Positions 16,404 through 23,783 of a stretch of 42,855 bases of DNA are shown piece by piece. The position numbers and the translations under genes were made by a program. Under the pieces are notes generated by a model, which was not told the origin of the DNA, searched no databases, and saw only the letters and a program-made list of their open reading frames with translations. Where the stretch lies: contig CALPNW020000004.1 of assembly GCA_943325035.2 (NCBI GenBank), positions 1-42,855 of the forward strand. The letters are read 5' to 3'. The DNA is from Sphingobacterium thalpophilum. Its GTDB lineage: Bacteria; Bacteroidota; Bacteroidia; Chitinophagales; Chitinophagaceae. Position 1 is the first letter of the stretch; each line of letters begins with the position of its first letter.

Positions 16404-19400
16404 ATGAGAAAACTAGTCACATTATTCCTGTGTTTGGTAATGTCCCTGTTGCAATTACAGGCTCAGAACCGGACATTAACAGGGAAAATTACCGATGAGA
16501 AGGGCAGTCCGGTATTCGGAGCCTCTGTATTGGTTAAAGGAACTACTATTGGAACTACCACTAAGGAAGACGGACGTTTTAGTCTTTCAGTTCCGACTAC
16601 AGCAAAAGAGTTAATCGTTTCCGGACTCAATCTTGGAAAGAAAGATGTGAAGATTGAAAAGGGGAATGTTATTAATGTAACGCTGACCTCTACTATTGAA
16701 AATTTAGATGAGGTGGTTGTTACTGGTTACTCAAGGGAAAAGAAAGGTTCATTTGCAGGTGCGGCTACTGTAGTGAGCGGTAAATTAATCGAAACTGTTC
16801 CTGTAGGATCATTCGACCAGGCTATGCAGGGTCGTGTTCCGGGTATGCTTGTAAACTCTGGTTCTGGTCAGCCGGGAGCTGGTGCTTCGGTTACCATCAG
16901 AGGGGTACAATCTATCCAGGGTGCTGGTGCACAGCCATTGTATGTTATTGATGGTGTGCCATTGCCTGCATTTGATATGCAGTCAATCAATGCCAACGAC
17001 TTCGAATCTATCACTGTATTGAAAGACGCTAACGCAGCTGCTCTTTATGGTGCAAGAGGCGGTACCGGTGTTATTGTAATCACCACCAAAAAAGGTAAAG
17101 CTGGTGCAACCAATCTTACTTTCAGATCTCAGTTTGGATTTACTCAAAAGCCAGACTTTGGAAGAATGGACCTGATGAATACCAAAGAAATGCTGGCTTA
17201 TGAGGAAAGAGAAAAATTGCCTAGTACGCCAGGATGGGTATATTCCCCGTTGAACCCGGCAATTCCTGCTGGTTCTTCTGTTGCCCGTAAGGCATTTTTA
17301 TTAGACAGTATTGGTAAAATAGATATCGATTATACCAATATTTTCTTCCGTCAGGGTATTACCAAAACCAATGAGTTAAACGTATCCGGTGGTAATGAAA
17401 AAACAAGATTTTACCTGGCAGGTCAGTTATTTGATCAGCAGGGTATTGATCTGAATTCTCAGTTAACCAGATACAACGTTCGTTTTAACATTGAGCATAC
17501 TGTTAACAAATTAACTGTACAGTTTAATAATACGATTGGTTACTCTGTTAACAAAATAGCGGAAGGTGATGTACTGGGAAACAGTGCAAGAAATCCATTC
17601 CAAATGACTTTCCGTGCTAAAACTTATGAGAATCCATACAATGCAGATGGTTCACTCATTATCGGTTCTAGTACTCCATTGGTTCCCAAGCAAATGGGTA
17701 ACCTGTTGGAAGGTCTGCAGAATTCCAACAGAGGATATAAGCAGTTGAAGTTGAACTCTGGTTTAACGGTTGCTTACAAAATATTCCCTACTGTTACGTT
17801 CAAAAATACCGTTGGTCTTGACGTAGCAAGCAATGGAGAAACACGTTATATTAATGCAGCCTCTTATATAGGTTCTTTACAGACTTTCCAGTCTGGTCTG
17901 GCTCAGGAAGCTAACCTGATGAATACCCAGATGATCAACACTACCAGTTTGATCTACAATAAGCGGTACAATGATATCCATGAAGTAGAAGCAGGTGCTT
18001 ACTATGAAGTGGTTCAGGGATGGCAGAAAGCGGTAGGATTTACTTTGTATAATTTGGATCCACGTTTAACCGAAACTGGTCAGGGTGCGGGTGCATTGCC
18101 TGTGAGTTTAGGTCAAACAACCTATCCTCAGAATGCCACAAGTGCTAAGTCTTCATTTGGTATCCGTTCATATTTCGGAACCATCCGATACACTTATAAG
18201 AATAAGTATTCTATTAATGGTAATATCAGAAATGATGGTACTTCCCGTATTGCAAATATTGCAAACAGAGAAATTACCACCTGGTCTGCCGGTGCAACAT
18301 GGAACGTATTGAAAGAAGGTTTCATGAAGAACCAAAGCATATTTACTGATCTGCGCGTACGTGCCAGTTATGGTATTGTTCCAAATATCGGTAGTATTCA
18401 AACAGCTAGCTATGGCGCTTATCTTACCAGTGTTACCAACTACCAGGGACCTCAGGTGCCAACTTTTGGAACAACAAGCTATGCTGGTTCTGGTGTAACT
18501 GGTCTGGCTCCAACCGGCCCGGGTAACCCTAATCTGAAAATCGAGAGAATTCAGAAAACCAATATCGGTATCGATTTTGCCCTTTGGCAGAATCGTGCAA
18601 GATTCACTGTAGACGTTTACCAAAACAAAACAGTTGACTTGTTTGTCAACCAGCCACTTTCCGGAACAACCGGTTTCGGTAGCTTATACATCAATGCTGG
18701 TATCATGACCAATAAAGGTGTTGAGTTAGTGGCCAATTTTGATCTTGTTAAAAAGAAAGATTTTGGTTTAACAGTTGGTTTTAACCATTCTATCAATAAC
18801 AACAACATCGAAGATCTGGGTCTTGTGAATGAATTCTTTGCAGGAACATTCGTGATCAGAAAAGGTCTTCCTTATGGTTCACACTATACTTATAACTACT
18901 TAGGAGCTGATGTAGCAACCGGTAGGCCGAAATATGAAAAAGCAGATGGCACTATCACCACAGATATTGCACAAGCTGGTCAGTTTGCCAAATATGGCAC
19001 TTACCTTCCTAAGCACCAGGGCGGTTTCAACTTCGAACTCCGTTACAGAGCTATTACTGTGAGTGGTTTATTCACTTATCAGTTTGATGTTGTTAGAAGT
19101 AACAATACCAGAAACTGGATCACCAGAGGTACTCCGGGCTATCAGCAAATCGTAAGAGGTTCTAGAGAGTTGATCGAGAACCAGTGGCAGAAGCCGGGTG
19201 ATGTGAAATTATTCCAGTCTTCAGCTTATGATAGAAACTTTACTTCTTCTGATCTGGAAAATGCTAAGTTCCTGCGTTTCAGAAACCTGACTGTTTCTTA
19301 TCAGATACCTCCTATTAAAACTTCAGGTGGTACTGTTTTAATCAAATCTGCAAGATTCTATGTTCAAGGTCAGAACATCGCCATATGGAGTCCTTGGAGA

Positions 19401-19490
19401 GGTTTGGATCCTGAAGACAACAACAACATCAGTCTGAATGAGTATCCTAACCCAAGAATGATTGTAACAGGTATCGATATTAATTTTTAA
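16404..19490 (+). CDS. SusC/RagA-family TonB-dependent outer-membrane receptor (module C)
   Basis: Third SusC paralogue, 1028 residues. Signal peptide 1-20 (MRKLVTLFLCLVMSLLQLQA), carboxypeptidase-regulatory-like domain about 22-98, TonB-box region NLDEVVVTGYS at 100-110, plug with VTIRGVQSIQGAG and QPLYVIDGVPLP, signature FESITVLKDANAAALYGARG, then the barrel ending in IVTGIDINF. It resembles the module B receptor most in the leader and N-terminal domain; the barrel differs. Codon use is less AT-rich than in modules A and B (for example more CTG Leu), so it may have a separate history or expression level. Followed by its SusD partner; there is no third gene. Confidence 0.96.
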   Translation: MRKLVTLFLCLVMSLLQLQAQNRTLTGKITDEKGSPVFGASVLVKGTTIGTTTKEDGRFSLSVPTTAKELIVSGLNLGKKDVKIEKGNVINVTLTSTIENLDEVVVTGYSREKKGSFAGAATVVSGKLIETVPVGSFDQAMQGRVPGMLVNSGSGQPGAGASVTIRGVQSIQGAGAQPLYVIDGVPLPAFDMQSINANDFESITVLKDANAAALYGARGGTGVIVITTKKGKAGATNLTFRSQFGFTQKPDFGRMDLMNTKEMLAYEEREKLPSTPGWVYSPLNPAIPAGSSVARKAFLLDSIGKIDIDYTNIFFRQGITKTNELNVSGGNEKTRFYLAGQLFDQQGIDLNSQLTRYNVRFNIEHTVNKLTVQFNNTIGYSVNKIAEGDVLGNSARNPFQMTFRAKTYENPYNADGSLIIGSSTPLVPKQMGNLLEGLQNSNRGYKQLKLNSGLTVAYKIFPTVTFKNTVGLDVASNGETRYINAASYIGSLQTFQSGLAQEANLMNTQMINTTSLIYNKRYNDIHEVEAGAYYEVVQGWQKAVGFTLYNLDPRLTETGQGAGALPVSLGQTTYPQNATSAKSSFGIRSYFGTIRYTYKNKYSINGNIRNDGTSRIANIANREITTWSAGATWNVLKEGFMKNQSIFTDLRVRASYGIVPNIGSIQTASYGAYLTSVTNYQGPQVPTFGTTSYAGSGVTGLAPTGPGNPNLKIERIQKTNIGIDFALWQNRARFTVDVYQNKTVDLFVNQPLSGTTGFGSLYINAGIMTNKGVELVANFDLVKKKDFGLTVGFNHSINNNNIEDLGLVNEFFAGTFVIRKGLPYGSHYTYNYLGADVATGRPKYEKADGTITTDIAQAGQFAKYGTYLPKHQGGFNFELRYRAITVSGLFTYQFDVVRSNNTRNWITRGTPGYQQIVRGSRELIENQWQKPGDVKLFQSSAYDRNFTSSDLENAKFLRFRNLTVSYQIPPIKTSGGTVLIKSARFYVQGQNIAIWSPWRGLDPEDNNNISLNEYPNPRMIVTGIDINF

Positions 19491-19531
19491 CTAAAAAGGA
19501 TTGATATCTTATCATCTACTTGAATCAAAAA

Positions 19532-20968
19532 ATGAAAGAAATGAAAAAAAATAAATTAGTCATCTTCTCCTTTTTATTACTGACGCTCTCTGCCTGCCAG
19601 AAAGTGATGGATATTAAGGAAACCGATTTCATCGGTGGCGACGTTGCATTGAAAACGGTTGCCAATAATGAGCAGGGTATCATTGGTGCTTATGCAGGAA
19701 TGAACGTAGAAATGGGCATTTTGCTGAACAGTGTTTTCTCTGATGAAGTAAAAGTGGCAGAATTCTATAATGCGGCTACTGTTCACGAGTGGCAATATGC
19801 ATCTACTGATATTTCAATCAGAGATAGCTACACTGCATTTAACCTTTATTACAGAATCATCGACCGGGTTAACCGTGTTTTACAGGCATTGCCTGGTGTA
19901 GCTGCAACAACTCCTGCAGAAACTGCATTGAAAAACCGTTTAACCGGCGAAGCATTGTTCCTGAGAGCTTATTGTCATTTTGAGTTATACAGATATTACA
20001 GCAACAGTGCTGTATCTTCTGATCTGGCAATGGCTTATATGGAAACACCTTCATTGGCTCCTACTTCAAGGATTACCGTGGGCCCTTACTTTATTAAATT
20101 AAAGGCGGACTTAGCTGCTGCTAAGCCTTTATTGCCAACAGCATTAACGGACATTTACAGAGCTACTGCTCCTGCCGCTGCTGCATTACAGGCAAGAGTT
20201 GCTTTGTACCAGAAAGAATATGCCAATGCAATTGGGTTCAGTACAGAATACATTAATGCTATTCCTTTGGCTGCAGCTGCTTCATTTGCAGGTATCTGGA
20301 CAGGTGCCAACAGCACTGAGGTTGCTTTTAAATTAAGCCGTACTGCTTCTGTTGGTGGTAAAATAGGTTCATTGTACAGAGGTACTTCTGCAAGTGCTTC
20401 TAATATCGGTACTGTAACCTGGAAGCCATCCGACAAATTATGGAACAGTTACGATCAGGTAACTGATGTTCGTTTTGCTGCTTATTTTAAATCAGAACCA
20501 TTGTTGAATGTTCCTGGTCGTGATCCAAAGCTGATCAATAAATACGCCGGTGGTGCTTATGGCACTTCAACCGAAAATCTTGCTGATGCAGTTGTTTTCA
20601 GAACTGGTGAGCAATACCTGATCCGTGCCGAAGCTAAGGCTGAAGGTGCTGACCTGGTAGGTGCTGCTGCAGATTTAAATGCACTGAGAGCTGCGCGTAT
20701 CACAGGATACGTTAATGCTACTTTTGCAACTAAAGATCAGCTGATCACTGCTATCATGGATGAGCGTTTCAAAGAACTGCCTTTTGAAGGTCACCGTTTC
20801 TTTGATCTGAAAAGAAGAAATTTACCGGTAAGCCGTTTGGCTGCTGACGCTCCAAATGCAGCTGCCATGACGCTTTCTGCTGGTAATTTCCGGTTCTTAT
20901 TACCTATACCTAACGTTGAAATACAGGCCAACCCTGTTATTCAGCAGAATGCAGGATATACCAACTAA
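19532..20968 (+). CDS. SusD/RagB-family nutrient-binding lipoprotein (module C)
   Basis: 478 residues from ATG 19532; ATG 19541 is equally possible, and a TTG at 19520 is less likely. A lipoprotein signal ends in TLSAC, and the mature protein starts CQKVMDIKETDF. SusD features are the opening NEQGIIGAYAGMN, GEALFLRAYCHFELYRYYSN, the helix GEQYLIRAEAKAEG, the segment DERFKELPFEGHRFFDLKRR and the end FRFLLPIPNVEIQANPVIQQ. It works with the module C SusC at the cell surface. It is the last gene of its module and is followed by a strong terminator. Confidence 0.95.
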   Translation: MKEMKKNKLVIFSFLLLTLSACQKVMDIKETDFIGGDVALKTVANNEQGIIGAYAGMNVEMGILLNSVFSDEVKVAEFYNAATVHEWQYASTDISIRDSYTAFNLYYRIIDRVNRVLQALPGVAATTPAETALKNRLTGEALFLRAYCHFELYRYYSNSAVSSDLAMAYMETPSLAPTSRITVGPYFIKLKADLAAAKPLLPTALTDIYRATAPAAAALQARVALYQKEYANAIGFSTEYINAIPLAAAASFAGIWTGANSTEVAFKLSRTASVGGKIGSLYRGTSASASNIGTVTWKPSDKLWNSYDQVTDVRFAAYFKSEPLLNVPGRDPKLINKYAGGAYGTSTENLADAVVFRTGEQYLIRAEAKAEGADLVGAAADLNALRAARITGYVNATFATKDQLITAIMDERFKELPFEGHRFFDLKRRNLPVSRLAADAPNAAAMTLSAGNFRFLLPIPNVEIQANPVIQQNAGYTN

Positions 20969-20991
20969 TCAATTAGATTGATATAATAAAA

Positions 20992-21022
20992 GGGGCTATA
21001 CAATTTGTATAGCCCCTTTTTT
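20992..21022 (+). terminator. Intrinsic terminator ending module C, probably bidirectional
   Basis: Stem GGGGCTATACA (20992-21002) and TGTATAGCCCC (21006-21016), followed by TTTTTT. The upstream flank AATAAAA gives TTTTATT on the minus strand, so it may also terminate the convergent thioredoxin-like gene. Confidence 0.92.
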
Positions 21023-21044
21023 ATGGGTAGATCTTTTCGGTATT

Positions 21045-21170
21045 ATTATTCTATACTGCTGCGAGTTATTTCAATATAGCTTCTAGTTAGTTGAATGCAG
21101 TTGCGAGTTATTTCAATACAGCTTCGAGTTATTTGAATGCAGTTGAGAGTTATTTCAATACAGCTGCAAG
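21045..21170 (-). repeat. 21-bp tandem repeat array overlapping the stop of the TlpA-like gene
   Basis: Read on the minus strand, six units of exactly 21 nt: 21170-21150 (the last seven codons of the gene, including its TAA), 21149-21129, 21128-21108, 21107-21087, 21086-21066 and a degenerate sixth at 21065-21045. The first five all end in TAA at the same phase. Two sub-types alternate, one containing GCTGTATTGAAATAA and one containing ACTGCATTCAAATAA, so the deeper period is 42 bp. There are no spacers between units, so this is not a CRISPR array. Confidence 0.9.
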
Positions 21171-22292
21171 TTTTTGTTCCAGTTCAGCTCCTCTTAAACC
21201 GGTAGCGATGATCTTTCCCTGAGGGTCTATCAGTACATTAAAAGGGATTGCATCAAACTGATAAAGAGATGGCATAGTGCTTTGCCATTGCTTCAGGTCA
21301 CTAACCTGTTTCCAGTTCAACCGATCATCTTTAATGGCCTTCAGCCAGTCTTCCTTATCACTATCGAGTGATACGCCGAGTATGGTAAAATTTTTGTTCT
21401 TATACTTGTTAAATGCAGCAACTACTGCAGGATTTTCTCCCCTGCAAGGGCCGCACCAGCTGGCCCAGAAGTCTACCAGCACATATTTTCCTTTTAAGCT
21501 GCTCAATAAAAATGGCTGATCATTCACATCCGGCAAACTGATTTCCGGAGCCTGCTGGTTTAGTAAGGCATATCCTTTTGGCTCAGGGGCCTGTTGAGGT
21601 GCTGCGCTGGTTGCGTTCACCATTGCTTTGATCTTAGATAAACCGGTATGTTCTTTAAATAATTCAGCAGACTCATTCACCAGTACTTTCAGTTCATCCG
21701 GGTTCATTGTTCTGGATGCCATTCCCAGTGCATAATAACGCGCTGCCGGGCTCTTACTCTCCTTAATGAAGGTTCGTACCGAAGTGTTCATGTTTTTGAT
21801 CTGTAGCTCACGGTCTGCTTTTACCAGATTCAGCACACTGTCTGTACCGGGTTGTTTTTGCAGGGTATCAATTTTCTGGAAGATGGCATACAATACTGAA
21901 TCCTGGTTGCGGTAATTTTCGAAAAGGGTATGCAGACTTTCGGAGGCCGCAGATCCGGTGATCTTATACGCTCTGTATTGATTAGCATCCATAGCTACTT
22001 CAATATAGTCGTTGTCGTTCACCAGCAAAACATCCGGACCGTTCTCGAGTACCAGGCGATACAATCCTTCTTCACGGGCTACTCCCTTCAGGGAGAATTT
22101 GCCGTCTTTTTCCAGCCTACCCGAATCGAGTATAATGGGTTGCTCAGCACCAAACGGGAGCTCCTGTAAAAACAATTTTGAGGTCACTGCATTTTTAATG
22201 GTACCGGTTACTGTAAAGCCACCGTACTTTTTTTGTTTGCAGGCCGTAAGCAGAATACCTGTGCTGAGCAGCAGGAATACAATTTTTTTCAT
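21150..22292 (-). CDS. DUF4369/TlpA-like thioredoxin-fold lipoprotein
   Basis: 380 residues. The signal MKKIVFLLLSTGILLTAC is that of a lipoprotein, with mature start CKQKKYGGF. The lack of acidic residues after the Cys suggests it stays on the periplasmic side, unlike the SusD proteins. Residues about 25-120 resemble the DUF4369 N-terminal domain (FTVTGTIKNAVTSKLFLQEL). After a helical linker, the C-terminal domain from about 240 is TlpA/redoxin-like: APEISLPDVNDQPFLLSSLK, active site WASWCGPC at about 275-282, and YQFDAIPFNVLIDPQGKIIA with the cis-Pro. It is probably a disulfide reductase for envelope proteins. Start lies 5 bp after the gatB stop, so it is co-transcribed with gatB and alaS. 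Its 3' end is the source-like unit of a 21-bp tandem array. Confidence 0.9.
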   Translation of the reverse strand: MKKIVFLLLSTGILLTACKQKKYGGFTVTGTIKNAVTSKLFLQELPFGAEQPIILDSGRLEKDGKFSLKGVAREEGLYRLVLENGPDVLLVNDNDYIEVAMDANQYRAYKITGSAASESLHTLFENYRNQDSVLYAIFQKIDTLQKQPGTDSVLNLVKADRELQIKNMNTSVRTFIKESKSPAARYYALGMASRTMNPDELKVLVNESAELFKEHTGLSKIKAMVNATSAAPQQAPEPKGYALLNQQAPEISLPDVNDQPFLLSSLKGKYVLVDFWASWCGPCRGENPAVVAAFNKYKNKNFTILGVSLDSDKEDWLKAIKDDRLNWKQVSDLKQWQSTMPSLYQFDAIPFNVLIDPQGKIIATGLRGAELEQKLAAVLK

Positions 22293-22297
22293 GCGTA

Positions 22298-23737
22298 TTA
22301 TTTATTAAGTTTTTCTTCCAGCAATTGTGTAACCATTTTTGGATCGGCTTGTCCTTTACTCCTTTTCTTTACTTCTCCTACAAATAAACCGATCAGTCCT
22401 TTTTTGCCTTTTTTATATTCTGCTACCTTATCGGGCATAGCAGCCAAAGCTTCTTCCACCCATTTTCCGAGTTCGTTGGTATCGCTAACCTGTATAAGCT
22501 GCAACTCACTGGCAATTGCAAGGGCAGACTTATTGTTCACCGCCAGTACCGGAAGTATTTTAGCAGCAGCAACAGAAAAATTCACCTGTCCGGATTCAAC
22601 GAGCTGAATTAATTCTGCCAGTTTTTGCGGGGCAAGTGTAAATTGTTCAAAGCCCCAATCATGCTCATTTAAATACTGCCTGATGGGACCAAGTATCCAG
22701 TTGGCAACATTCTTATAAGAGGGGGTATGTTGAATAACTGATTCAAAATAATCGGCCGTGGCCTTATCGTCGGTTAGTTGTGCTGCATCATAATCGCTTA
22801 ACCCATAGGATTCCTGGTACTTTACAATAAGTACTGCAGGCAAATCAGGCAATGATTTTGCAATACCATTGATGTATTCATCAGCCAGTATGAAAGCAGG
22901 CAGATCGGGATCTGGGAAATACCGGTAGTCATTGGCCTCTTCTTTATCCCTGATGGCAAAAGTAGTATCGTTCAACGCATCAAAACTTCTGGTTTGCTGC
23001 CTGATTGTGTTGCCTGCTTCTACCTCCCTGATCATCCGCTCAATTTCATACTCAATGGCTTTTTTTACATTGCGGATGGAGTTCAGATTCTTCACTTCTA
23101 CCTTGGTGCCCAGTTGTTGTTCTCCCCTCAGCCGGATAGATACATTTGCATCGCAACGCAGGCTGCCCTCTTCCATATTGCCATCGCAGATATTTAACCA
23201 TCTCACCAGCTTACGAACTTCCGTTACATACTGCCATGCCTCCTCTGCCGAAAACAGATCAGGCTCTGTAACAATTTCTATGAGTGGTGTTCCTGCACGG
23301 TTTAAATCTATGCAGGTATAATGTTCATCAATATCGTGAATGCTTTTTCCTGCATCTTCTTCGAGGTGAATTCTGTTGAGCTGAACGTAACGGCTGGTAT
23401 CACCGGTTTTTATTTTTATTTGCCCTCCTTTACAGATAGGGGTGGTATGTTGTGAGATCTGGTAGCCTTTGGGAAGATCGGGATAGAAATAATTTTTTCT
23501 TGCAAAATAGTTGGTCTTTTCAATTTCACATCCACAGGCGATGCCCATTTTTATGGCAAACTCAATCGCTTTCTTATTGGTTTTTGGCAGTGTGCCCGGA
23601 TGTGCTAAAGTAACCGGACTTACCTGCGTATTCGGTTCAGACCCAAACAAAGTGCTGTCTCCACAAAAAAGCTTGCTTTTTGTAGAAAGTTGTGCATGCA
23701 CTTCTAAGCCGATTACTGCTTCGTATTTATTATTCAT
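22298..23737 (-). CDS. gatB: Aspartyl/glutamyl-tRNA(Asn/Gln) amidotransferase subunit B
   Basis: 479 residues, the usual GatB length. GatB is the kinase/amidation subunit of GatCAB, which converts misacylated Glu-tRNA(Gln) or Asp-tRNA(Asn) to the correct amide. Diagnostic segments are the start YEAVIGLEVHAQLSTKSKLF, the catalytic core from CGDSTLFGSEPNTQVSPVTL, the region GNMEEGSLRCDANVSIR, DYRYFPDPDLP, and a C-terminal YqeY-like helical domain with AAMPDKVAEYKKGKKGLIGL. gatA and gatC are not in the window; in Bacteroidota they are often encoded elsewhere. It lies between alaS (46-bp gap) and the TlpA-like gene (5-bp gap), consistent with one operon. Confidence 0.97.
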   Translation of the reverse strand: MNNKYEAVIGLEVHAQLSTKSKLFCGDSTLFGSEPNTQVSPVTLAHPGTLPKTNKKAIEFAIKMGIACGCEIEKTNYFARKNYFYPDLPKGYQISQHTTPICKGGQIKIKTGDTSRYVQLNRIHLEEDAGKSIHDIDEHYTCIDLNRAGTPLIEIVTEPDLFSAEEAWQYVTEVRKLVRWLNICDGNMEEGSLRCDANVSIRLRGEQQLGTKVEVKNLNSIRNVKKAIEYEIERMIREVEAGNTIRQQTRSFDALNDTTFAIRDKEEANDYRYFPDPDLPAFILADEYINGIAKSLPDLPAVLIVKYQESYGLSDYDAAQLTDDKATADYFESVIQHTPSYKNVANWILGPIRQYLNEHDWGFEQFTLAPQKLAELIQLVESGQVNFSVAAAKILPVLAVNNKSALAIASELQLIQVSDTNELGKWVEEALAAMPDKVAEYKKGKKGLIGLFVGEVKKRSKGQADPKMVTQLLEEKLNK

Positions 23738-23783
23738 AGACCCCTGATCCGGCTGACGAAACCGGTTGCTTTATTTATAGTTG

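Noticed and set aside
18168-18623. Minus-strand open frame inside susC-C
   Set aside because: Fully antisense to a well-supported TonB-dependent receptor, with no signal, domain or regulatory support.
4216-20968. A complete polysaccharide utilisation locus
   Set aside because: No carbohydrate-active enzyme, sulfatase or regulator is present; only importers and lipoproteins.
21045-21170. CRISPR-like repeats
   Set aside because: Units are directly adjacent with no spacers, the period is 21 bp, and there are no cas genes.
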